64,000 bases of DNA from Tupaia tana (lineage: Eukaryota > Chordata > Mammalia > Scandentia > Tupaiidae), in NCBI GenBank assembly GCA_026018925.1, contig JAKSZU010000006.1, forward strand, positions 192,025,449 through 192,089,448. Reading direction: 5' to 3'. Both the position numbers and the translations under genes were made by a program. Every line of letters begins with the position of its first letter. Position 1 is the first letter of the stretch. Below are positions 42,831 through 53,673 of this stretch, one piece after another. Under the pieces are notes generated by a model that saw only the letters and a list, made by a program, of their open reading frames with translations, did not search any database and had not been told where the DNA came from.

Positions 42831-42979
42831 AAAACTACTTGATTCTGTCACATACTAAAAAGTGAGAACCACTCAGTTACAGGATTGATAAAGGAACAGG
42901 AGGCTGCAATGAGAAAGTAAACTGAAGTGGTCAGAGAATTAGGAAAAAAAATCCAAAAGTAATTCAGAAGAGATTCATT

Positions 42980-43330
42980 CACTCAATGAATCAATGAATT
43001 AGATTGTAGAAATAAAAAAGGAAGTGGAATAATTGAATGCCCACTTATAAACTAATATTTATAAAAAACTAAACATTGTTAAAGGAATACGAAGTTGTGT
43101 TGAGTACAAAGAGCTGTTCAGAGACAGGATGGTTTCCAACTTCCATTGAAATCATATTCTAATGGGGAGAATAATCCATATATAGTAAGAATTAAAGTAA
43201 ATAATCATAAAGAACAATTCATGGAAACTTGTTAATGGTTATAAAGCTTTCTTGAATAATTATAGTAAACTTAATCATAGGAATAGTTGATTATTAAGCA
43301 ACTGACACAAAGAAAAGAAACAAATTCACT
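42980..43330 (+). mobile_element. Ancient repeat related to 29945-30400
   Basis: CATATTCTAATGGGGAGAAT and AAGTAAATAATCATAAAGAA fit the same order (ACATTCTAGTGGGGAxGAC, then ATAAACAAxTAA). Weak. Confidence 0.35.
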
Positions 43331-43596
43331 GGCGAACTAGGGCCTTTTTAATAAGACCTCTGAGGCCAAATGCATATCTTTCAGTTTTAAATGACCCTGG
43401 TGGAAATATTTCCACATTGAAAATTAGAAAATGCTATAAATTAGCTTCTATCAAACACCATCATGCCTGAAAAGGCAAATACCTACCTCAAAAGATAAAG
43501 AGAAATGGGAACATTTTCAGAAAAACTCTTAGAGTTTTGGTTAAGCCAGAGAGATTTTTTTCATGGAGAAAATAATGTTTAAAGAATTAAAATATA

Positions 43597-43849
43597 GGGA
43601 CCAGCAGTTGGCGTAATGGCTATGTCACTGGTCTCCCATGTAGTCAACTGCAGTTCAAGTCCTGGACCCAGTGGCTTAAACTCATGACAGTCGCATGTGC
43701 GTGCATGCCCAAGATCCTGAGAGGAGAATGGAGGATATGGATTTGTGGCATGGCCATTCCCCCTGGGGGCGTGATTTCTTGCTTTCCGTCTCTCTGGCGA
43801 GCACACATGCCCTATAGCAAAAAGCTCTCAAAAAAATAAATAATAATAA
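43597..43849 (+). mobile_element. SINE-A1 with TSD
   Basis: GGGACCAGCAGTTGGCGTAA to GCCCTATAGCAAAAAGCTCT and an (AAT)n tail. AATTAAAATAT precedes (from 43586) and follows (from 43850). Confidence 0.93.
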
Positions 43850-43861
43850 TAATTAAAATAT

Positions 43862-44760
43862 CTAAAGTTTAGCTGGGCAAATTTATAAGGAAATATGATA
43901 GTTATCAGGAATATAATAATTGTGTGATAAGGTAAACAAATTGATGGCTAAAATTGTACCATTATTCTAGAGATAAACAAGGACTGAACTAAATCTCTGT
44001 AGGATAATTCAGCAAAATTTACTAAGAATAAATAACATTGGAGTATAAAAAACAATATTAAAAGACTATCATTGTGGTAATTATTAGTGGTACTAAAACA
44101 ATGTCAGAAATATCATTGTGCTATGAAAAACAATTTTGCTCCAACACAGAAATTAGGATGACTAACAAAACTTAGGTAAAAACACTATTTTTTTCTTTCC
44201 TATTAGTATTGTGGTAATTATCGTTATTAACGGACAAAAATCTAATTTATTTTCCTACAAGACAAGAGATGTTTATATTCATGTTATTTGTACATATTTG
44301 TTATGATATGACAGTAAATAGAAATCTGAGAGCTGTGGTCAATCCACATTTCGTTTCAGGGTAAAACTTTCATTTTTAAAATAAAGTTTAGTAAAGGTTT
44401 AAGAAAAGTAAAAAAAAAGTAAAAGAAAAGCCTCATAGTTGTGAGGCTGCTGAAGGTGTGCTTAGGAATCTTCAAGTCAGTTGGTGACTGTAAGGCGATT
44501 GCAGTCTTGTACTAGGTTGCTCAGAACAATGCTTAGCCTGAGGCCATTCAGAATGGCTCTAACCAGTCTTGACATGCTGTTGATAAGCAAGCACTGAAAA
44601 AGAAACCAAAGAACCACAGTACATCTTAACTCCTATAAGCCTTGTTTTATGGCTGACTTTTCAGTTTTCTCAGAAGGTTGACATATTTTAATATTTCGAA
44701 TACATCAGTGTTAATTTTGAGTTATTAGTAGAGGTAACCTAACCATCACTATGTTTTGGT
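43862..44760. other. Unassigned sequence
   Basis: AT-rich to 44400. 44420-44640 is less AT-rich and looks single-copy (GGCTGCTGAAGGTGTGCTTA). No coding frame. Confidence 0.35.
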
Positions 44761-44814
44761 TGAAATGAAAAAAAAAAAAAAAGGGAAAAGAAAAAGAAAA
44801 AAGAAATCAATCAA

Positions 44815-45050
44815 GTTTAATTATTCACTTCTTCCATGAAAGAGAGAAAAAGAGGAACAGGCACCGAAACAGAGTCACTATACTGTGATCCCACCTAATT
44901 ACCTAATTTCAGTCAGCCAGAATCATAGGTACACGTATGTGTTTGGTGTATTCAGGAAGACCTCAGGACGCACACCCAGGAACTTCCCATAGGGTCTCGG
45001 TACAACACAGAATTGTGTTACCACTGTGCCACTGTGGCTGGCCTCAGTTA
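44815..45050 (-). mobile_element. SINE-B, antisense
   Basis: CACTTCTTCCATGAAAGAGA, CAGTCAGCCAGAATCATAGG, GTGTATTCAGGAAGACCTCA, CTCGGTACAACACAGAATTG, CACTGTGGCTGGCCTC. A purine-rich A tract precedes it (44767-44805). Confidence 0.7.
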
Positions 45051-45254
45051 TTTCTAACATATGAACTTTACAGTCTGAAAGTTATTGAAATACACTCGAA
45101 ACTTACAAAGGCAGTAGAAAATAGAAAATATGTTCCCATATCTATAATTAAGAGAGACTAATTACTGGATTGCTTTCACCTTGAAGGTCCATATCTAGTA
45201 AACTTAAGTTGGATTACCTACAAATCTTCTCACTTTCTAGAAGGGGTATACAAT

Positions 45255-45300
45255 TTAAAAAAAAAGAAAAAAGAGAGAGAGAAAGAAAGAAAGAAAAATC
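45255..45300. repeat. A/GA-rich simple repeat
   Basis: AAAGAAAAAAGAGAGAGAGA followed by (GAAA)n. Confidence 0.9.
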
Positions 45301-45309
45301 CACATCAGG

Positions 45310-46165
45310 TTTAGTAAGTTCTGTTTTGTATTCATTCTCATGCTTGAATTGCTATGGCTATGTCAAAGGAACAGATATATTTAGAGCAGAATGAAATTTC
45401 TTTATAATGTTTTCCATGGACTGAGCTATTTCTTAGAACAATTGAGAGCCATTATGTAGCTATATACAGAGGTTTTATAGGCCTTTTGTTGAAACTTTAA
45501 AAATGTAATGTTACATAGGGGAGTAAGATATGTCAGGTTTTTGATAAAAGTTCTTTGCATTTTAATATTGTGTAAGTATTATGCATAACTTGGCTAGCTC
45601 ATACTCAAGGCCATCACCTCTAAATAACTCAGACCTTTTCAAAAGCCACAGTACCTTGCATTTAGGAATGAATAATCAGCTCAGTCTGAGTATATTTATT
45701 TTAGCACAAGTTCTAGTATTACTACATTTTGTAAAATAGCCTTTTTTTAAGACTTTGTTTTCTGTACATTTTTTTTCAGTAATAACTGGTTTCAATGAAG
45801 AGCATATTATGGTATATTATTAACCCATTTACTCTTGGACTTCCCTCCCACCTCTCTTTCGTTCTGCCTCTTTAAGCTGTCAGTCCATTGTATTCAATGG
45901 AGCATCAGAAAATACCAGGGTTTTTCAGCAGCACAGCAGGTGCACATTTATGAAGCGCATCTGATATATTCAGCAAGTCAACAGATTAATGTCACTGCTC
46001 CCAATCTTTGTTAGGAAAAAAGGTGAAACAGTGATATAAAAGTAAAAGTGCTATTTCCTTCACGCATTTAAAGACATTTTTAGAAAATGTGGTGAAATAG
46101 TATCTCCAGACTCCTTAATGACAATAGGTATTGCTTTTATCGGCCTAATTCTTAGGCCTACTTGG
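45310..46165. other. Repeat-poor sequence, candidate conserved non-coding element
   Basis: No interspersed repeat is recognised over 850 bp. 45890-46060 is complex, with an E-box-containing GCAGCACAGCAGGTGCACAT, TTTATGA, and AGATTAATG motifs. 46142-46158 holds a small GGCCTAA/TTAGGCC inverted repeat. Conservation is not testable here. Confidence 0.4.
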
Positions 46166-46169
46166 GCTT

Positions 46170-46211
<42 letters not shown>
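46170..46211. repeat. (TA)n microsatellite
   Basis: About 20 TA units. Confidence 0.95.
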
Positions 46212-46213
<2 letters not shown>

Positions 46214-46459
46214 CCTTGTACATTTTCCTTAAAAAAAGACTGGACTACAGCTAAGGTTAAAGATGAAGGGATATAAATGATAGATTTAAGAGATGCAAAA
46301 CTTCACTGTCAAAGCTCATTTATTTGAATGTCTATAATTTCCAAATGAATCATAAAATTGAATATTTTCTTTTTTTATTAGAAAATAATTGTATGCAAGA
46401 AGTGTGTAGAAGAGGTTCTTAGTTATCTTATAATTTCTCTTTGCCTTTATTTTCTTGTC

Positions 46460-46800
46460 ATTTACATGAATTTTGAATGTGTATGTTTGTTTTAAGTTTG
46501 ATGTATTTGATATTTTGCTTCCCAGGGAAATGATTATATTTCCCAAACTCCTTTCAGCTTGGTTTTGGTTTTGTGACCAATTTATGGACAATGGAATATA
46601 AGAAGAAGGCAATTTCTGGATATTTCTTTAAGAAAATGTTATGTGTACTCTATGCCTATAATTTTCTATCCTTACCTCCACTCTTATGAACATACAGGTT
46701 GTTGCCTTATACCATGAATCTGAAAAAGACATGGTATGTACACTAGGGTAGAACAGATAAATAAATAGAGGATGAAGGTAATCAGTATTTTTAATGGATA
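46460..46800 (+). mobile_element. Possible ancient repeat, unnamed
   Basis: CCCAAACTCCTTTCAGCTTG, TGTGACCAATTTATGGACAA, TGGAATATAAGAAGAAGGCA fit an old mammalian repeat with a GTGACxxxTTxTGGCCAATG phrase. Confidence 0.35.
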
Positions 46801-46804
46801 AAAG

Positions 46805-47137
46805 TTACAGATAAGTAAGAAAGGTTAGAATGAACCATGTGGTACTAGATTAGAGGCAGTGAACAATAGAATTAATTCATGTTTAGCTTACATGTTTATG
46901 TACATATATGTGTACCTATGATATATGTGTAAATGTGCAAATTTATATGTATGTATTTATAACCAGACAGAAGATAGAAACAGAAATAATTATAAATATC
47001 TGTGTATAAGTGAGTTAGTATATATTCATACGCTACCTAGTTCTATTTACAGAGAGCTTAGAATCAGTGACACCCCAGAAGCAACAAGGATATCCAATGC
47101 ACGAGTTTTGGTTTCTATGTATCATTTTCATAAAAGG
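46805..47137. other. Unassigned AT-rich sequence
   Basis: Nothing recognised. Confidence 0.3.
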
Positions 47138-47150
47138 ATCTAGGACTTGG

Positions 47151-47405
47151 GGGACCAGTGGATGACATAACGGCTATGTCGCTGGACTCCCATGTAGTCG
47201 ACTGTGGTTTGAGTCTTGAACCCGGTGGCTTACACTTACGCCAGGGGTGTGTGTGAGTGTGCCCAAGATCCTGCAAGGAGAATGGAGTAGGGATTGCAGC
47301 GTGGCCATCGCCCCTGGGGGGTGATTTCTAGCTTTCTGTCACTCTTTCTGGAGAAAGCACGCACCATATAGCAAAAACTTCTCAAAAAAAAAAAAAAAAA
47401 AAAGT
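47151..47405 (+). mobile_element. SINE-A1, perfect 13-bp TSD
   Basis: GGGACCAGTGGATGACATAA to CACCATATAGCAAAAACTTC and about 20 A. ATCTAGGACTTGG is identical at 47138-47150 and 47406-47418. Confidence 0.95.
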
Positions 47406-47629
47406 ATCTAGGACTTGGTAGAGAAATGTCTTATTCAGAGCTGGGACAGAGATGTTTTTGGGTCATTTTTTAGTAACAGAATGTAAGGGTTTGCTGAAAA
47501 GAAACTTAAAAAATAAGATGGTGAAAGTTTAAGAGTAATTGAAGACAACCAGAAATAGCTCCAAATGGTCAAAGTGGAACAAATAATGAATTTGTTTGAA
47601 TTAATGCTACATTATTTCATCATAAATGA

Positions 47630-47678
47630 ATTAAATGCTACATTATTCATTTATCACATGAATAATGTAGCATTTAAT
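47630..47678. repeat. Perfect 21-bp inverted repeat with 7-nt loop
   Basis: The left arm 47630-47650 includes TTAAATGCTACATTATTCAT and the right arm 47658-47678 is its exact reverse complement. The loop is TTATCAC. A third, direct copy of the core (TTAATGCTACATTATTTCAT, 47601-47620) lies just upstream. Not part of a recognised element. Confidence 0.95.
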
Positions 47679-47907
47679 AATAACCCAAACTGAATTAGAT
47701 AGATTTAATAAATATCAATAAGTCATAGCAATATAAATGAATGATTGAATAAATAATAAAAGAGGGTAGAAGAGACATATATCCTTACTTCCTTACACAC
47801 ATTCACTTAGTATGCTTCTTACTCATACTTACAGTAAGTAACATATACCAAAAAAAAGTAACATATACATAATATAATTATACACATTTAAGAGTGTGAT
47901 GGTCTGA

Positions 47908-48168
47908 GACCAGCAGACAGCATGATGGTTAAGGTGCTGGATGCCCACATGCCAACCACGGTTTGAGTCCTGGACGTGGTGTCTTTAAAATCATGTCAGC
48001 CACATGAGCATGCAAGCCCAAAAACCCAGGAGGAAAAGGGAGGAGAAGAGATTGTGAAGTGGCCATCCTCTCTGGGAGGCACGGGGAGAATTCTCACTTT
48101 CCCTTCACTGTCTCTATCTGTCTCTGTCCAGAGAGTGCATGCAACCTTTGGCAAAAAAAGAAAAAAAT
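47908..48168 (+). mobile_element. SINE-A2
   Basis: GAGACCAGCAGACAGCATGA, GGTTAAGGTGCTGGATGCCC, CACGGTTTGAGTCCTGGACG, GGGAGGAGAAGAGATTGTGA, CAACCTTTGGCAAAAAAAG. Confidence 0.9.
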
Positions 48169-48205
48169 ATATGCTTAATGGCATACTTTCAAAGAACAGC
48201 ATGTA

Positions 48206-48530
48206 CATAATAGAAAGGAAAACAAAGCGACTCTAGAGTGGAGAAATCTGGCAAACTCTACCTTAAGTAAGTGATGGTTAGTATCAGGACTAATGGCATG
48301 TATCCATTCATCTGTGATGAGAAAGGCACTTCATCTCTGTGGTATTGTTGCCAAAAACAATAACCCCAATTTAATGGAAAAAAAAAAAAAAAAGAAAAAG
48401 AAAAACAGAGTGATGACAAGATACCTGATTGGTATGCCACCAATTGAATAGATAAACAAAATGTGATATATCCATATAATGAACTAAAATTTGTTCATAA
48501 AAAAATGAATGAAGTAAATCTTGGTTGGCC
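48206..48530 (+). mobile_element. Ancient L1-like fragments
   Basis: GAGAAATCTGGCAAACTCTA, CTAATGGCATGTATCCATTC and CTGTGGTATTGTTGCCAAAA resemble an old L1-associated 3' region. 48440-48525 (ATAGATAAACAAAATGTGAT, ATATCCATATAATGAACTAA) is an L1 ORF2 phrase. An A tract at 48377-48402 separates them. Confidence 0.45.
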
Positions 48531-48534
48531 AGAG

Positions 48535-48800
48535 GTCTAAATGTCCTTACAAAATTTGTAAAATGTAAACTAACTCTCAAGGTGATAATAGAGGGCAGGG
48601 TCTTTATGAGATGCTTAGATCATGAGGGCTTCACATTCATGAACAGGATTAATGCCCTTATAGAAGAGACCCCAGAAAGGTAGCTAGACCTTTCCAAATG
48701 TGAAGACACTGTGAGAAGGTGCCCTCTATGACTAACAAAGCAGGCTCTCACTACATAGATTCTCCTAGTGCCTTAATCTTGAATGCCCCAAATTTTTGTT
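48535..48800 (+). mobile_element. MaLR-type LTR fragment
   Basis: ACTAACTCTCAAGGTGATAA, GGGCAGGGTCTTTATGAGAT, ATCATGAGGGCTTCACATTC, GATTAATGCCCTTATAGAAG (TATA region), then GTGAAGACACTGTGAGAAGG. Confidence 0.68.
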
Positions 48801-49045
48801 GTTTATAAAGTACCCAATTCATGCTATTTTTTTACAGAAGCTTATCATGACCAAGAAAATTGCCTATTTCATACTTTTATTCATACAAAATAACCAAAAT
48901 AAGGAAATCTGTAGAAACAAAAACCTGGTTAATATATTCTTAAGGATCAAATGTGTTGATGATTGGAGGATATGTGTTTCATTTTTGAAATAAAGAAAAT
49001 GTTTTCAAGTTGACTGTGCTGATGATGTACATTTCTGTAAGTATA

Positions 49046-49404
49046 ATTGTTTTCCCTTACCCATGGGGGATATGTCCCAAGGCCTCCAGAGAACCCCTGA
49101 AACCACAGACAGTACCCAATACTGTATATACTTTTTTCTTGATCTGATCATCTAGACAGCTACTAAGTGAATAGGCAGGTAGGGTATGAGCATGGAAATG
49201 CTAGGCAAGGAGATGATTCATGTCTCAAGCCGGATGCAGTGAGACAGCTGATATTTCACCCTACTACTGAGAATGTCATGCAATTTAATACTTATAAATG
49301 ATTTATTTCTCTAAATTTTATTTAATATTTGCAGATGATGATTGATCATGGGAAATTAAAATCACAAAAAGCAAAATTATAGGTATGGAAAACTACTATG
49401 TACT
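49046..49404 (+). mobile_element. Tigger-like DNA transposon, internally deleted
   Basis: CTTACCCATGGGGGATATGT, CCCTGAAACCACAGACAGTA at the 5' end and AAATCACAAAAAGCAAAATT, GGTATGGAAAACTACTATGTA at the 3' end. Same family and orientation as 31496-32398 but about 540 bp shorter. Confidence 0.6.
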
Positions 49405-49419
49405 TAAATCCATTGTACA

Positions 49420-49500
49420 CTTAGTGTAGTACAGTTAGTGTGGTATGTGAACTATATTTCAATACAGCTATTAAAAATTTAAATGTTTAAAAAAATTTAA
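49420..49500 (+). mobile_element. L1-like 3' end phrase
   Basis: GTGTGGTATGTGAACTATAT followed by TTCAATACAGCTATTAAAAA is a typical end of old L1 elements. Confidence 0.45.
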
Positions 49501-49529
49501 GTACACTTCTAAGAATAAATTTTGAGAGC

Positions 49530-50160
49530 TTCATTTGATTCCAATTGGTATTTTCTGTGTTTTTCTATTAGATATGCATGGTGACTATGCAGTATTATTA
49601 CGCTGTGATTTTAATTTGCATTTCTTTGATGGCAAATAAAAATAAGCACTTTTACATAATGACTGTAATTTTGACATACTCCTTTGTACAAGTACCTGTT
49701 TTAAGTTTTTATTTTTTTCTGTTATGTTTTCTGCCTTTCCATTATAGATTTTGTAGAAGTTCTTTATATGTTCTGAAAGCAATTCTTTTGAAATATAAAC
49801 TGAAAAGGCCAGCTTCCATTCTATTGCTTGCTTTTATACATTTCTTTAATAATCTTTTACTTAATAGAAATTATTATTTTAATAGACTTTCCTTCACAGT
49901 TTTTTTCTTTTATGGTTAATGCTGTTAGTATCCTGTTTAAAAAATTTTGCCCATGTTATATCATGAAAATACTCTCTTATGTTTTCTTCTTAAAACATTA
50001 GTATTTTGATTCTCACATTTACATGCAAATATTTATAATCTGAAGTAGACATCAAGATTTTTTTCCATATGGATACACAATTAGCCCAGAATTAATTATA
50101 GAAAAGTCTATCTTTCTTTTCCTCATTACATTGTTGTATTACCTTAATCATAAATTTAAA
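49530..50160 (-). mobile_element. Old L1 3' region, antisense
   Basis: GTGATTTTAATTTGCATTTC, CTTTGATGGCAAATAAAAAT, CCATTATAGATTTTGTAGAA, GTTCTTTATATGTTCTGAAA are antisense L1 phrases in order. Confidence 0.7.
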
Positions 50161-50198
50161 ACAGCATATCTCTAACTCCATTTTTTTATTTCTCTCTC

Positions 50199-50464
50199 TC
50201 TCTCTTTTTTTTTTTTGGAGAGGTTTTCGCTATTGGGTGCGTGTGCTCGCCAGACAGACAGAGACATAGAAACAGAAAGCGAGAAATCATCCCCCAGGGG
50301 GGATGGTCACGCCACAATCCTTTCTCCTCCATTCTCCTCTCGGGATCTTGGGCACGCACGCACATGTGCCCGGTGTGAGTTTTAAGCCACCAGGTTCAGG
50401 ACGCGAACCGCGGTCGACTACGTGGGAGTCCAGCGACATAGCCATTACGCTAACTGCTTGTTCC
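50199..50464 (-). mobile_element. SINE-A1, antisense, with TSD
   Basis: GGAGAGGTTTTCGCTATTGG to CGCTAACTGCTTGTTCC. CpG-rich head. TTTATTTCTCTCT (50186-50198) and TTTATTTCTCTAT (50466-50478) flank it. Confidence 0.94.
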
Positions 50465-50505
50465 CTTTATTTCTCTATTTTGAACTTGCAAAAAAAATGG
50501 ATATT

Positions 50506-50735
50506 TGGGGACCAGCAGATTGTGGACTTCCATGTGGCTGACTGTGGTTCAAGTCCAAGACCCGGTGGTTGAGATTCATCCCAGGTGTGTGTGTGTGTGT
50601 GCATGCCCAAAATCCCAAGAGCAGAATGGAGGAGAAGGGATTGTGGCATGGCCATCCTCTTTGAGGGTGATTTCTTGCTTTCTATCTCTCTCTCTCTCTA
50701 TTTTTGGCAAGTGCATGTGCCTTACAGAAAAAGAA
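50506..50735 (+). mobile_element. SINE-A with A-box deletion
   Basis: GGGGACCAGCAGATTGTGGA passes straight from position about 12 of the family to CTTCCATGTGGCTGACTGTG. The A-box segment is missing while the B-box region (GTGGTTCAAGTCC) is kept. End GTGCCTTACAGAAAAAGAAA. Confidence 0.9.
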
Positions 50736-51299
50736 AAACTCTAGAAAACGCATAGTTTGCAATTGTTAGTTGTAATATTGTTCTCTGAATATTACTTTGG
50801 ACAAGTTGACAGTTTTATTCATCTTATCTATGCCTTTACTGATCTTTTGGAACTAATGTCCTATTAATTGATGAGAAATTAATGTTAAAATTTTCACCCA
50901 TAAAGACTATAATTGGCTGGGTTTTTAAATTTTTTGGCAAGTTCTGTTGCTTTATATATTTTGATGCCATTTATTTTTCAATCATGCAAAACAATTGAGT
51001 AAGTCATCTGAACCTGAAATCTTTATAAAAAAGTGTTTTAGTATACCTTTTTGTCACTAATTGCAGAATACCACACTGGGTAATTCATAGAGAATATATC
51101 TTTATTTAGCTCATAGTTTTGGAGGCCCAAGATCAAGAGCCATGTTGGGTGAGCACCTTACTATTGAAGAATCTCTAAAAATTCCCCAGGTAGTTCAGGG
51201 TATCACATGGCAAGACAGAGTAGGAGCAGAGCAGGTGTGTGTCTGCTCCTCTTAAAAAGCTACGAGGAGTCAACCATGAGGGTTCTATCCTGATTTTTT

Positions 51300-51830
51300 T
51301 ATTTATTTAAATTTTGTAATAAAATGCATGCTCTTGCTGGAGAAAGAAAGAGTGAGGAGAGAGAAAGAGAAAGTGAGAAAGCACCCTCCCGGGGTACTTG
51401 CCAGCCATGCTACAATCCCTTCTTCACCATTCTCTTTTCAGAATGTGGGTCATGCATTCACGTGCACCCAGCATTTTTTTTTTTTTTTTTTTTAGAGAGA
51501 GGTTTTTGCTATAGGGCGCATGTGCTCGCCAGACAGACAGAGAAACACATAGAGACAGAAAGCGAGAAATCACCCCCCAGGGGGGATGGTCACGCCGCAA
51601 TCCCTTCTCCTCCATTCTCCTCTCGGGATCTTGGGTACGCACACACACGCGCCTGGCGTGAGTTTTAAGCCACCGGGTCCGGGACACGAACCGCGGTCAA
51701 CTACGTGGGAGTCCAGTGACATAGCCATTACGCTAACTGCTGGTTCCCGCACCCAGCATGTTTTTCAAGATGCTGAATCAACCATGTGGAATCCAGCTGC
51801 CTCAACAGTAATACTACCAGCTAGCCCACT
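51300..51830 (-). mobile_element. SINE-A2, antisense, hosting a younger SINE
   Basis: ATGCATGCTCTTGCTGGAGA to CGTGCACCCAGCAT (51478), then after the inserted copy CACCCAGCATGTTTTTCAAG, ACCATGTGGAATCCAGCTGC, CTACCAGCTAGCCC. Confidence 0.82.
51479..51747 (-). mobile_element. SINE-A1 within SINE-A2, with TSD
   Basis: Poly(T), GAGAGAGGTTTTTGCTATAG, to CTAACTGCTGGTTCCC. GCACCCAGCAT occurs immediately before and after it and belongs to the host SINE. Near-consensus CpG head. Confidence 0.95.
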
Positions 51831-52261
51831 CCAACCTAATTTTACAATACCAATCATTTCTCAAAGACCCCACATTTCAATGTCATAATCAGATTAAGTT
51901 TTCATCGTCTTAATCTTATCATAATAAGAATAAAATCTCAACATGTGAATTTGGGGGGAGGGAACACATCCAAAATTATAAGAGAAAGTAATTTCAGATT
52001 TAATTTTTTTCATATTAATTCTATGCTATTATTATTTTCTATTTTTTCTTTTTATAATGTTTATAAATTGTGTATTTTAAGATTATTGTCCATTTTATCC
52101 AAATTGTCAAATCAATTATCATGAGTTCATTCCTGACTGTGATTTCTAATCATTGATTTCCAGTCTTTCTTCTTTCTTAAAATATAAATTTAAGGTTCAA
52201 AATTCACTCTAGGGAGTCTTTGAGCTAAATCCTACAATTTGTTTAAAAGATTGTGCTTACT

Positions 52262-52495
52262 TTTTAAAGTTTGTTTATTCATTTATTTCTTCTATGAGAG
52301 AGAATGACAATGAGAGGACAAAGATACAGCCACCCCCCAACAGGGTCTTCACACCATGATTCTTCACCCCTGGCCTCAGCCAGCCCATATCTTGCAGTCC
52401 CAGCATGTACAGGGAAGCCCTGGAATACAAATCCTGAATCTTTTCATGTGGATCCTGCTGCATTACCACTATGTTACCTGAGTCTTGAAAGTTTT
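52262..52495 (-). mobile_element. SINE-B, antisense
   Basis: GTTTATTCATTTATTTCTTC, ATACAGCCACCCCCCAACAG, GGCCTCAGCCAGCCCATATC, GCATGTACAGGGAAGCCCTG, GCTGCATTACCACTATGTTA. Confidence 0.7.
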
Positions 52496-52689
52496 AAATG
52501 TACCCTTTAAGTTATCATATAGATTTAAAATGTTTTCTAATTTCCATTGTGATTCTTTTTTATCCTTGAGTTGTTTAGAAATATATTGCATGATTTTGCA
52601 ATTTGTGGAACTTTCAGCCTCATTTTAATGTAGTCAGAGAATATACCTTGAATTACTATAACTCATAGAAATTGACAGGCCTATTTTAT

Positions 52690-52800
52690 GAAGCAGTATT
52701 TAGCAAATCTGTATGACACCCCCATGTTCATACAAGCTAAGTGACATATGCAATTGAATATATAAAAGAAATTGAAATAAAAAATATTTCAAAAATAATG
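52690..52800 (+). mobile_element. L1 3' end fragment
   Basis: CCATGTTCATACAAGCTAAG, CAATTGAATATATAAAAGAA, ATTGAAATAAAAAATATTTC, the same terminus as the L1 ending near 5985. Confidence 0.78.
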
Positions 52801-53189
52801 TATTTCTGTCATTGATAGGTTTATGTTCTATAGATCCTAATCATAGTACCTTCATCGATTTGAGTGCTGTTTTTCTCTTCGATATTTTTGAAGTATGTTT
52901 TTGTTAGTCTCTTTCTTCTATTGCCTACTGAGAGACATATGTTAAAGAATTACATTATGAATAAATAAATTATAATTAAGTATTTACTTAATTTTTAAAA
53001 TTTTTGCTTTAGTTGCTTTGAAGCTCTGTTTTGGGGGTACATGCAGATTTTAAACAGAAATATCTTTTTTATAGATTGATAATTTTATTTTATTTATATC
53101 TAGTGATGGTTTTTGCCTAAAAGTTTGAGGTGTGCAATAGCATTTGTATTAGCATTTTATAATGATGTAAAGGCAATAAAAATGTACCC

Positions 53190-53452
53190 TTGGGCCAGCA
53201 GGTGGCATGGTAGTTAAGGTGCTAGATCCCACATGAGATCAGCAAATAATGTGGTTTGAGTTCCAGAACTAGTGGCCCAAAAAATACATTGGACATATGG
53301 GCATGCATACTCACAATCCTAAGAGGAAAATGGAGAAGAGACTGTGACATAGCCATGCCCCCTAGGAGGTGATTTCTCACTTTCTCCTCTGTGTCTCTGT
53401 CTAATGAGTGTATGCACCCTATGGGGGGGGGGAATAAAAATAAAAAAATAAA
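53190..53452 (+). mobile_element. SINE-A2
   Basis: GGGCCAGCAGGTGGCATGGT, AGTTAAGGTGCTAGATCCCA, GGAAAATGGAGAAGAGACTG, GTATGCACCCTATGGGGGGG. A run of nine G at 53419-53427 replaces the usual AGCAAAAACC. Confidence 0.88.
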
Positions 53453-53595
53453 TACTCTCGAGAACAGAGGCAAAATTAAGATAGTTGTAGGAAACCAGAA
53501 ATGTCAGGTTAGAATTATGCCTTTTGACATAATGGTAGGACTAGGGACTATAGAAAGTTATAAGCTTTGTGGAAACAACTCAAAATACTCCTTCT

Positions 53596-53636
53596 GGAGA
53601 GGTTTTTTTGCCATAGGGCACTTGCGCTTGCCAGAC

Positions 53637-53673
<37 letters not shown>

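Larger units (their letters stand above)
51040..51985 (-). mobile_element. MaLR-type LTR, antisense, split by SINEs
   Basis: CACACTGGGTAATTCATAGA, TTATTTAGCTCATAGTTTTG, GGAGGCCCAAGATCAAGAGC, and after the SINE block AAAGACCCCACATTTCAATG, AAAATCTCAACATGTGAATT. The order of a reverse-complemented MST/MLT1-like LTR. Confidence 0.68.
50760..53170 (-). mobile_element. Ancient L1 ORF2, antisense, multiply interrupted
   Basis: Recognisable blocks: 50780-51030 (TCCTATTAATTGATGAGAAA, CAAGTTCTGTTGCTTTATAT), 52010-52260, 52500-52690 (GATTTTGCAATTTGTGGAAC) and 52800-53170 (GCTTTGAAGCTCTGTTTTGG, GATTGATAATTTTATTTTAT). They are separated by an LTR, nested SINEs, a SINE-B and a short L1 3' end. Confidence 0.6.

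Noticed and set aside
49578-49919. 113-codon hydrophobic frame
   Set aside because: AT-rich antisense L1 3' region; Phe/Leu/Ile bias follows base composition.
51586-51888. Recurring frames with LLLHSPLGILGTHAH-like peptide
   Set aside because: Looks like a multigene family at first sight, but it is the antisense translation of SINE-A at many loci.
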